Of a stretch of 6,339 nucleotides of DNA, positions 1 to 5,185 are shown piece by piece. The stretch spans positions 1 through 6,339 of the forward strand of contig JAFYYO010000116.1 in NCBI GenBank assembly GCA_017557475.1, given 5' to 3'. The notes under the pieces are model-generated. The model searched no databases, was not told the origin of the DNA, and worked only from the letters and a program-made list of their open reading frames with translations. Source of the DNA: Bacteroidaceae bacterium (GTDB lineage Bacteria > Bacteroidota > Bacteroidia > Bacteroidales > Bacteroidaceae). Position 1 is the stretch's first letter. Each line of letters starts with the position of its first letter. The translations under genes and the position numbers were made by a program.

Positions 1-2071
1 GCCTCTCAGTGTGGACAACCTTATCCTTCAAGACGACAACATCATCGTGACACCTGCGGAAGCGACACTCGTCAGCGGAAGCTTGCGTGATGCTGAAGGC
101 AAGACCATCTATGGCAAAGAGGTCGTCATCGGCAAGCTCAGACAATACAACGCCTATGTGGCAGGCACAAGGATTACCAATGCCAACCAGCATGCAGTCC
201 TGGGTGACACGACCATCGTCTTCCAAGAGCCCGCACACAATACCGGAACTGGTACGCTCGTCCTCAATAACGCCAACATCGAGGCTGGCTCGGAAAACGG
301 CATCGAGGGCACTCGCCTTCGCATAAAGCTTATCGGCCAGAACCATGTAAGCAGCACGAAAAAGGGTATCGGTTTCGGCAATACTTACTGCTACATCGAA
401 GGCCCTGGCTCACTCTATACAACAGGACAATATGGCATCGACACTACAAGCAAGCTGTATATCAGCGACGGCGCACAGCTGACGACTGAAGGCTCTACCC
501 GATATGCCATCGACAGCAAAGAGACTATCATCAGCGGCAAAGAGACTGTGGTGAAGATGAAGTGCTCGCCTGATGCAAACGGAACATTCAGAGCCTCTAC
601 AGCCCTCACACTCGAGGATGGCCTTGCAATAGAAGAACCTGCAGGCGCTCAGTATGTTGACGGCGAGATAAAGGATGCCGACGGCAACGTCATCAAGGAC
701 GAATGGGTAACGATTCAGTACACGGAGGCCTACGACATCAGAGTTGCAGGCATTGGCATCACCAATCATAATATGGACGATGTCCTTGGCGATGGAACCG
801 TCAGCTACGACCCAGAGATGAACACCTTGACACTCGACAATGCCAACATTGACGGAGGTGTGGGCAGCGGCATCGAGGCTGAGCACGAACTCCACATAAA
901 GCTCGAGGGAAACAACACTATCACTTGCACCACTTCACTGAATGGCACAAGCCATGGCATCTGGTTCAAGAAAACTGGTTACATTGAAGGTCCTGGCTCG
1001 CTCAACGTATCGGCAATGTACGGCATCTATGCTGAGGTGAACACACTGAAGATTCTTGATGGAGCACAGATCACAACCGAGGCAGAGAAATTAGGCATTA
1101 TGTCAGGCATATCCACCATCAGCGGAGCAGAGACCGTCGTGAACACAAAGGGCGGCGATGCATCATTCGCTTGCACAAGCCTTAACCTGAACGACGGGCT
1201 CGAGATAATTCAACCAGAAGGTGCCAAGTTCGTCATGAGCCAAATGGCCATCTGTGTAGGCCGTCGCAATACCATCGTAGCGGGTCAATGGGTAACAATT
1301 AGCAAGCCTGCCGAAGTCCAGACCTACAACCTCTACATCGCAGGCATTCAGGTCAGCACAGAGAATCAGGAAGACGTGCTTGGCGACGGAACTGTCAGCT
1401 ACGACCCAGAGACAAACACGCTCACACTCATCAATGCCAACATCACACCAGCAGAAGATACAGGCATCCGTTCCACCATCTCCGACCTGCAGATAAGACT
1501 GGTAGGACAGAACTACATTACCCCCGAACAATATTATGCCTGCATAGACTTTTTAGGAACAGGAAGCAAAGGTACGATAGTCTTCTATGGCGGCGGTTCA
1601 CTGGAGCTCAAGTCACCGTCCACAGCATTCCTGACGATGCACGACCTCGTGTTCACCGACGGTGTAAAGGTATCGGCAGAGAGTATGAACTATTGGGGAA
1701 TCATAGGGCAGACAAACAGTGGCTACCCATCAATAACGATGTCGGGCGAAGAGACTGTGCTAATGGCAAAGAGCGGAGACACTAATCACGGTTCGCTGGT
1801 ATACTTCAATTCCATGACCCTGAGCGACGGCCTCACAATAGGTCTGCCCGTAGGAGCCACATTCGTTGAAAACACCGGCGTCGTTGTCGACGGCACTCAG
1901 GTTGCTAACGAATGGGTTGTCATTGCCAGCCAAGACTATATAGATGGCGTACAGACCCTCTCCAGCTCTCCCTTAAAGGGAGAGGGCACATACAACCTCG
2001 CAGGTCAGAAGGTTGGAAACGGCTACAAGGGCGTCGTCATCGAGAATGGCAAGAAGTTCCTGAAGAAATAA
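1..2071 (+). CDS. Large modular repeat surface protein, 5'-truncated by the window edge
   Basis: The reading frame is open from position 2 (codons for P-L-S precede the GTG at 11), so that GTG lies inside a module and is not the start; the N terminus and any signal peptide are outside the window. At least three modules are visible, each opening with a motif like YNLYIAGIQVST followed by DVLGDGTVSYDPETNTLTL-NANI, at about nt 146, 731 and 1325 (spacing 195 and 198 residues). Each continues with short beta-strand-like segments (IEGPGSL, ILDGAQITTE, ISGAETVV, LTLEDGL) and a linker ending in EWVTI or similar. The visible start matches such a linker, implying at least one more module upstream. The pattern suggests a beta-solenoid or related all-beta repeat. 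The protein ends in YNLAGQKV...GYKGVVIENGKKFLKK, a C-terminal element seen in many Bacteroidales exported proteins and possibly a sorting or anchoring signal. No catalytic motif is recognised. An in-frame palindromic repeat lies at 1956-1986. Function unknown; surface location is inferred. Confidence 0.85.
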   Translation, partial: PLSVDNLILQDDNIIVTPAEATLVSGSLRDAEGKTIYGKEVVIGKLRQYNAYVAGTRITNANQHAVLGDTTIVFQEPAHNTGTGTLVLNNANIEAGSENGIEGTRLRIKLIGQNHVSSTKKGIGFGNTYCYIEGPGSLYTTGQYGIDTTSKLYISDGAQLTTEGSTRYAIDSKETIISGKETVVKMKCSPDANGTFRASTALTLEDGLAIEEPAGAQYVDGEIKDADGNVIKDEWVTIQYTEAYDIRVAGIGITNHNMDDVLGDGTVSYDPEMNTLTLDNANIDGGVGSGIEAEHELHIKLEGNNTITCTTSLNGTSHGIWFKKTGYIEGPGSLNVSAMYGIYAEVNTLKILDGAQITTEAEKLGIMSGISTISGAETVVNTKGGDASFACTSLNLNDGLEIIQPEGAKFVMSQMAICVGRRNTIVAGQWVTISKPAEVQTYNLYIAGIQVSTENQEDVLGDGTVSYDPETNTLTLINANITPAEDTGIRSTISDLQIRLVGQNYITPEQYYACIDFLGTGSKGTIVFYGGGSLELKSPSTAFLTMHDLVFTDGVKVSAESMNYWGIIGQTNSGYPSITMSGEETVLMAKSGDTNHGSLVYFNSMTLSDGLTIGLPVGATFVENTGVVVDGTQVANEWVVIASQDYIDGVQTLSSSPLKGEGTYNLAGQKVGNGYKGVVIENGKKFLKK
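779..849 (+). repeat. Module-start DNA repeat, copy A (pairs with 1373-1443)
   Basis: This 71-bp stretch encodes the DVLGDGTVSYDPEMNTLTL-NANI segment of the second visible module. By eye it matches 1373-1443 at about 60 of 71 positions, with many differences at third codon positions. It points to internal duplication within the gene and could serve as a site for unequal recombination. Confidence 0.7.
1373..1443 (+). repeat. Module-start DNA repeat, copy B (pairs with 779-849)
   Basis: Second copy of the 71-bp module-start sequence, encoding DVLGDGTVSYDPETNTLTL-NANI of the third visible module. The equivalent region of the first module (from about nt 191) is clearly more diverged (VLGDTTIVFQEP...), so modules two and three share the more recent ancestor or have been homogenised by gene conversion. 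Confidence 0.7.
1956..1986 (+). repeat. Intragenic palindromic repeat, copy 1
   Basis: A hairpin CTCTCCCT-TAA-AGGGAGAG (1966-1984, 8-bp stem) is preceded by a CCCTCTCC arm (1956-1963) that can pair alternatively with GGAGAGGG (1979-1986). It is read in frame as TLSSSPLKGEG, in the linker between the last module and the C-terminal YNLAGQKV motif of the modular protein. Over a 33-bp stretch it differs from copy 2 (3129-3158) at four positions, and it is read in the same frame there. There is no T-tract after the stem, so it is not a terminator. Confidence 0.8.
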
Positions 2072-2089
2072 CGGAACCCACCTCTACAG

Positions 2090-2118
2090 AAGGGACGCGC
2101 TTAGGTGCGTCCCTTTTT
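2090..2118 (+). terminator. Rho-independent terminator of the modular protein gene
   Basis: An AAGGGACGC / GCGTCCCTT stem with a GCTTAGGT loop (two further pairs, one of them G-T, would leave a TTAG tetraloop) runs into a run of five T at 2114-2118. It begins 18 bp after the TAA stop at 2069-2071. The opposite strand lacks a T-run after the stem, so it acts on rightward transcription. Confidence 0.9.
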
Positions 2119-2142
2119 CGTTAGGTGCATTTGAAAACACTC

Positions 2143-2319
2143 CACGTTATAATCGCAAACATAACACGTGTCATTGGCAATCATTACACGTTATGATTGC
2201 AAACATAACACGCCTAGTTTGCCAACTAGGCACAGCTAGTTGACGAATTAGGCACGGCTAGTTGGGCAGGTAGGCAGGCTTAGTTTCCGAGCATAGGCAA
2301 CCTGTTCGTTTTCAACAGG
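2143..2319. repeat. Array of eight 22-bp palindromic units
   Basis: Units: 2143-2164, 2165-2186, 2187-2208, 2209-2230, 2231-2252, 2253-2274, 2275-2297 (23 bp) and 2298-2319. Most begin CACG or CA. Units 1 and 3 match at 20 of 22 positions; units 4-7 form a second group with CTAGTT or TTAGTTT cores and TAGG ends. Most are inverted repeats: GTTAT/ATAAC, CGTGT/ACACG, GTTATG/CATAAC, GCCTAGTT/AACTAGGC, CTAGTT/AATTAG with one G-T pair, and CCTGTT/AACAGG in unit 8. Units 6 and 7 are imperfect. The preceding 22 bp (2121-2142) may be a degenerate ninth unit (GGTG...CACT). The array lies between the two terminators of convergent genes. Its function is not known to me. Confidence 0.75.
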
Positions 2320-2322
2320 CAC

Positions 2323-2357
2323 AAAAAAAGAGGACCATACCTATCGGTACAGTCCTC
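2323..2357 (-). terminator. Rho-independent terminator of the small lipoprotein gene
   Basis: On the minus strand a GAGGAC / GTCCTC stem (2352-2357 with 2330-2335), extended by an inner TACC/GGTA stem with a 4-base loop (2338-2349), is followed by seven T (plus-strand A at 2323-2329). It lies 26 bp beyond the TAA stop of the lipoprotein gene. On the plus strand a T-run also occurs (2364-2370), but six bases after the stem, so rightward activity would be weaker. Confidence 0.85.
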
Positions 2358-2383
2358 AGAGACTTTTTTTGCTCGACTGTTGA

Positions 2384-2563
2384 TTATTCAGCTACGGGGC
2401 AAGCGCAAGTGTCACAAGCGCAAGTGTCGCAAGCGCAAGTGTCAACTGTCTCTTCAACAGCTACGCTGTCGCTATCGCAGCAGGTACCCTGCTCAGTCTT
2501 CTGACCACAAGATGCGAAAGATACAGCAACAACAGCTGCGAACAAAAATGCTAACTTTTTCAT
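2384..2563 (-). CDS. Small cysteine-rich lipoprotein with DTCAC repeats
   Basis: The 59-residue product starts at the ATG complementary to 2561-2563. It has a lipoprotein signal: MKK, a hydrophobic stretch LAFLFAAVVAV, then a lipobox SFASC with the lipidated cysteine at position 19. The mature part is only about 40 residues: GQKTEQGT, a CC pair at 28-29, an acidic stretch, then DTCAC three times (C43, C45, C48, C50, C53, C55) and PVAE. Three CxC pairs could bind a metal or form disulfides; this is inference. The frame is open further upstream to 2671, but that extension reads through the promoter at 2618-2651 and would bury the signal peptide, so the internal ATG is chosen. An A-rich stretch precedes it. 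The gene is monocistronic, with its own promoter and terminator. Tiny lipoproteins with this signal-peptide style are frequent in Prevotella; I do not recognise a named family. Confidence 0.8.
   Translation of the reverse strand: MKKLAFLFAAVVAVSFASCGQKTEQGTCCDSDSVAVEETVDTCACDTCACDTCACPVAE
2401..2445 (-). repeat. 15-bp tandem repeat, three copies, inside the lipoprotein gene
   Basis: Three tandem 15-bp units (2401-2415, 2416-2430, 2431-2445), each starting AAGCGCAAGTGTC on the plus strand and differing only in the last two bases. They encode the DTCAC peptide repeat. The near identity suggests recent slippage, and because the unit is five codons, gain or loss of copies keeps the frame. Confidence 0.85.
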
Positions 2564-2617
2564 TTCTTTTTTGCTTTTTAAAACTTGTAAAACAATCAAT
2601 TGTTCTTTAAAACGCTG

Positions 2618-2651
2618 CAAAGGTACGCCGATTTTTCGAATTGCGTGCAAC
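2618..2651 (-). promoter_or_regulatory. Bacteroidetes-type promoter for the lipoprotein gene
   Basis: On the minus strand the -7 element TACCTTTG (complement of 2618-2625) is preceded by GTTGC (complement of 2647-2651) about 21 bases upstream, matching the TTTG ... TAnnTTTG layout of Bacteroidetes primary sigma factor promoters. Transcription would start near 2611, leaving a leader of about 48 bases, A-rich close to the ATG. Confidence 0.7.
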
Positions 2652-2717
2652 TTTTCACAACTTTTTTTCATTTTTTATCGTTTTTTCTTCAAAAAGCCTA
2701 AAAAAATGGGGCTTTGC

Positions 2718-2731
2718 TTGATATAAATCAA
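2718..2731. promoter_or_regulatory. Perfect FNR/Crp-type palindrome TTGAT-ATAA-ATCAA
   Basis: The 14 bp match the FNR consensus TTGAT-N4-ATCAA known from proteobacteria at all ten specified bases. The site lies in the divergent spacer, about 113 bp upstream of the predicted lipoprotein start site and about 140 bp upstream of the mtaB one. Crp/FNR-family regulators are common in Bacteroidota, but the binding preference in this organism is unknown and AT-rich DNA produces such palindromes by chance more easily. Confidence 0.35.
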
Positions 2732-2735
2732 TTCT

Positions 2736-2755
2736 ATAGCCCTAATGGGGGCTAT
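2736..2755. other. Inverted repeat in the divergent spacer
   Basis: ATAGCCC (2736-2742) pairs with GGGCTAT (2749-2755) around a 6-base loop. It stands out in an otherwise AT-rich spacer and begins 4 bp after the FNR-like palindrome. No T-run follows on either strand, so it is not a standard terminator; it could be an operator, but nothing proves this. Confidence 0.4.
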
Positions 2756-2823
2756 TAACCATTCTAAAGCCTAATCTTAAGAAACAATAATTTTTCTATG
2801 TGCTTCGTTAACTTTTTGTAGTG

Positions 2824-2859
2824 CTTTGCTTCAATGTTCGATGAAATTTCGTATCTTTG
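2824..2859 (+). promoter_or_regulatory. Bacteroidetes-type promoter for mtaB and downstream genes
   Basis: The -7 element TATCTTTG (2852-2859) is preceded by CTTTGC (2824-2829), giving about 23 bases between TTTG and TATC. It shares CTTTGCAGCGT with the lipoprotein promoter region. The transcript should begin near 2864-2867, which is downstream of the ATG at 2834 and almost on the in-frame GTG at 2864; the spacing is slightly longer than the usual 19-21. Confidence 0.6.
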
Positions 2860-2863
2860 CAGC

Positions 2864-4162
2864 GTGAATGCGTTAAAAGGTAAGAAGGCTGTCTATTACA
2901 CCCTCGGTTGCAAGTTGAACTTCGCCGAGACAAGCACCATACAGAAACAAATGGAAGCAGCGGGTGTGGAGACCGCCAAGAATGGAGAGACGGCAGACAT
3001 CTGCATCGTGAACACTTGCAGCGTCACAGAGGTGGCAGACAGCAAGAGCAGACAAGCCATCAGCCGACTCCATCGCAGACACCCGGGAGCACTGATGGTG
3101 GTAACGGGATGCTATACAGAACTACGGACCCTCTCTAACTCTCCCCTAAAGGGAGAGGACAAGAAGTGCCTCGAGAACATTGACCTCGTGGTAAGTTCGA
3201 AACAAAAAGGCGACATTCCGTCTCTAATAGCAAACCTTCCTCATCAGGAAGAGGTATGGTGGGGGGCTTGTGCTCGTGGTGAACGGACTCGATTCTTCCT
3301 AAAGGTTCAGGACGGCTGCGACTACTTCTGCACTTACTGCACCATTCCTTTTGCAAGAGGAAGGAGCAGGAACGGCAGCATCGACTCTCTGGTCAAGCAG
3401 GCAGAAGAGGCAGCTCAGCAAGGGGGCAAGGAAATCGTGCTGACTGGTGTCAACATCGGCGACTTCGGCAAGACTACTGGGGAGAAGTTCATCGACCTCT
3501 TGAAAGCCCTCGACAAAGTGGAAGGCATAGAACGTTATCGCATCAGCAGCATCGAGCCGAACCTGCTCACAGAAGACATCATCCGTTTCTGCAGCGAGAG
3601 CCGAGCCTTCATGCCACACTTTCACATCCCTCTGCAAAGCGGCAGCGACGAAGTGCTCAAGCTGATGCATCGCCGATACGACACAAAGTTCTTTGCAGAG
3701 AAGATTGCAGAGGTCAGGAAGTACATCCCAGATGCCTTCATCGGCGTGGATGTTATCGTGGGAATGAGAGGAGAGACGGACGAACTCTTTGCCGAAGCCT
3801 ATGACTTCATGAAGGCTTTGCCTGTAAGCCAGTATCATGTATTCAGTTACAGCGAACGACCTGGCACAAAGGCTCTCCAGATACCTGGCAAAGTGTCACC
3901 ACAAAAGAAACATGAGCGCAGTCAGCAAATCCTGTCACTCAGCGACGAGAAACTGCGCACACATTATAATATATATAAAGGACAAACGCGCCCAGTCCTG
4001 CTCGAACATAACCGAAAAGGTGGTCCGTTGCATGGCTTCACGGACAACTACATCCGCGTAGAAGTCTCCCCTCTAGGGGGAGATTTAGAGGGGTCTATCG
4101 TTCAAGTTCGTCTTGGCGAATGGAACGAGAAAGGAGACGCGCTTGTTGGAACAATAGAATGA
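2864..4162 (+). CDS. mtaB: tRNA (N6-threonylcarbamoyladenosine(37)-C2)-methylthiotransferase MtaB
   Basis: This radical SAM enzyme converts t6A37 to ms2t6A37 in tRNAs reading ANN codons. With GTG 2864 as residue 1, the N-terminal methylthiotransferase domain has its three cluster cysteines in TLGCKLN (C16), VNTCSVTEVA (C52) and VTGCYTEL (C83). The radical SAM motif CDYFCTYC gives C152, C156 and C159, followed by IPFARGRSRN; HIPLQSGSDEVLKLMHRRYDT is a typical later family motif. A short TRAM-like domain (about 370-432) ends the protein. The frame extends to an ATG at 2834, but a promoter -7 element overlaps that extension and family members have only a short lead before KGKKAVYYTLGC, so GTG 2864 is preferred; the start stays uncertain. 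Two palindromic repeats are inserted in frame: TLSNSPLKGED just after C83, and an inverted copy read as VSPLGGDLEGS in the TRAM domain. All catalytic motifs are intact. The stop overlaps the next gene by ATGA. Confidence 0.93.
   Translation: MNALKGKKAVYYTLGCKLNFAETSTIQKQMEAAGVETAKNGETADICIVNTCSVTEVADSKSRQAISRLHRRHPGALMVVTGCYTELRTLSNSPLKGEDKKCLENIDLVVSSKQKGDIPSLIANLPHQEEVWWGACARGERTRFFLKVQDGCDYFCTYCTIPFARGRSRNGSIDSLVKQAEEAAQQGGKEIVLTGVNIGDFGKTTGEKFIDLLKALDKVEGIERYRISSIEPNLLTEDIIRFCSESRAFMPHFHIPLQSGSDEVLKLMHRRYDTKFFAEKIAEVRKYIPDAFIGVDVIVGMRGETDELFAEAYDFMKALPVSQYHVFSYSERPGTKALQIPGKVSPQKKHERSQQILSLSDEKLRTHYNIYKGQTRPVLLEHNRKGGPLHGFTDNYIRVEVSPLGGDLEGSIVQVRLGEWNEKGDALVGTIE
3129..3158 (+). repeat. 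Intragenic palindromic repeat, copy 2 (in mtaB)
   Basis: Hairpin CTCTCCC-CTAAA-GGGAGAG (3139-3157) with a leading CCCTCTCT arm (3129-3136), part of which can pair alternatively with GAGAGG (3153-3158). It is read as TLSNSPLKGED, the same frame as copy 1. It sits after the third cluster cysteine, in the segment before NIDLVVSSKQKG, where MtaB homologues, as I recall them, carry a charged loop or helix. Confidence 0.8.
4065..4094 (-). repeat. Intragenic palindromic repeat, copy 3, inverted (in the mtaB TRAM domain)
   Basis: Read on the minus strand this resembles copies 1 and 2: ACCCCTCTAAA, then a TCTCCCC/GGGGAGA-type hairpin. On the plus strand TCTCCCC (4065-4071) pairs with GGGGAGA (4077-4083), and CCCCTCTA (4068-4075) can instead pair with TAGAGGGG (4086-4093), an 8-bp alternative. 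It is translated as VSPLGGDLEGS between NYIRVE and IVQVRLGEWNE of the TRAM-like domain. Confidence 0.7.
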
Positions 4163-5172
4163 AACTGAGCATCGTCATACTCAACTGGAACGGAGCTGAA
4201 ATGTTGCGCCGCTTCCTGCCTTCAGTCATAGAGCACTCGCCCGAGGCTGAAATCGTTGTGGCTGATAATGGCAGTACTGACGACTCGCTCAAACTGCTTG
4301 CTGAACAGTTCCCTGACATTCGCACTCTCTCCTTTGACCACAATTACGGCTTTGCAGAAGGTTACAACAAAGCTATTGCCCAAGTGGACAGCGACCTTTG
4401 CCTCTTGCTCAATAGTGATGTTCGCGTAGAAAAGGGTTGGCTCAAGCCAATGCTCGACTATATGGAAGCTCATCCTGAAGTCGCAGCATGCCAGCCAAAG
4501 ATTCGATGCGAATGGGCTCCCGAAATGCTGGAATATGCAGGGGCTTGCGGCGGCTATATAGACAAACTGGGTTTCCCCTTTTGTCGAGGTCGAATCCTTG
4601 GTACAGTAGAGCGAGACAAAGGACAATATGACGACATTGCTTCTTTGGCTTGGGCGACAGGAGCAGCCTTGCTCATTCGCCGCAATCTCTATCTGGAAGC
4701 AGGTGGACTGGATGCTCGTTTCTTCGCTCATCAAGAGGAAATCGACCTCTGCTGGCGTCTCAGAAGTCGCGGTTATGACATCGTCTGCATTCCTAAGAGC
4801 GTCGTCTATCATGTTGGTGGCGGCACTTTGCCAAAGGGAAGTCCGCAGAAGGCTTACCTCAACTTCCGCAACAACCTGCTGCTTCTTTACAAAAACTTGC
4901 CTGAAAAGAAGTTCCGCAAGGTCATGTGCTGGCGCAGATTATTGGATGCCGCAGCCGCTCTTCACTTCCTTGTCGGCGGTCATTGGGCGACTTGCAAGGC
5001 TGTCATGAAGGCACATCTCGACTTCCATAAGATGCGAAAGGACTTCAAGGAAGACAGAGACAAGAATCTGGCAGCAACAGTTGTGACTGCCAACGAGATA
5101 CTCTCTCCCACCAACCTATTGTGGGAATACTATGCTAAAAGGCACTACACATTTAAAGAATTAGAAATGTAG
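4159..5172 (+). CDS. Family 2 glycosyltransferase (GT-A fold, rhamnosyltransferase-like)
   Basis: The 337-residue protein starts at ATG 4159, overlapping the mtaB stop (ATGA). A longer frame from 4120 would add 13 residues before the conserved first strand MKLSIVILNWNG, so it is not chosen. GT2 features: first strand SIVILNWNG (4-12), nucleotide-binding VVADNGSTDDS (33-43), N-Y-GF-EGYNKA (62-72), the metal-binding DxD-type position LLNSDV (83-88), WATGAALLIRR (165-175), and the acceptor/base region GGLDARFFAHQEEIDLCWRLR (183-202). It resembles COG1216-type transferases that add sugars such as rhamnose to surface glycans; donor and acceptor cannot be deduced. No clear transmembrane helix, so cytoplasmic or peripheral at the inner membrane. 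Probably translationally coupled to mtaB. Confidence 0.92.
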   Translation: MKLSIVILNWNGAEMLRRFLPSVIEHSPEAEIVVADNGSTDDSLKLLAEQFPDIRTLSFDHNYGFAEGYNKAIAQVDSDLCLLLNSDVRVEKGWLKPMLDYMEAHPEVAACQPKIRCEWAPEMLEYAGACGGYIDKLGFPFCRGRILGTVERDKGQYDDIASLAWATGAALLIRRNLYLEAGGLDARFFAHQEEIDLCWRLRSRGYDIVCIPKSVVYHVGGGTLPKGSPQKAYLNFRNNLLLLYKNLPEKKFRKVMCWRRLLDAAAALHFLVGGHWATCKAVMKAHLDFHKMRKDFKEDRDKNLAATVVTANEILSPTNLLWEYYAKRHYTFKELEM

Positions 5173-5185
5173 AAAATAAGATAAT

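Noticed and set aside
11..13. GTG as the start of the modular protein
   Set aside because: The frame continues to the window edge, and the visible first residues align with the inter-module linker seen later in the same protein.
1966..1984. Hairpin as a transcription terminator
   Set aside because: No T-run follows on either strand and it lies within an intact reading frame; a real terminator occurs at 2090-2118.
2143..2319. Possible CRISPR array
   Set aside because: There is no constant repeat of 24-40 bp alternating with unique spacers. Only about four bases are shared between units, the period is 22 bp, and no cas gene is visible.
2380..2610. Plus-strand frame rich in K, R and C opposite the lipoprotein gene
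   Set aside because: It is the antisense of the 15-bp repeat region, with no promoter and low-complexity composition; the minus-strand gene has a signal peptide, promoter and terminator.
2564..2671. N-terminal extension of the lipoprotein frame on the minus strand
   Set aside because: It would cross the promoter -7 and upstream elements and place the clear lipoprotein signal peptide in the middle of the protein.
3299..3838. Long minus-strand open frame (179 codons)
   Set aside because: Antisense shadow of the radical SAM part of mtaB.
4222..4812. Long minus-strand open frame (196 codons)
   Set aside because: Antisense shadow of the glycosyltransferase gene, whose motifs fix the coding strand.
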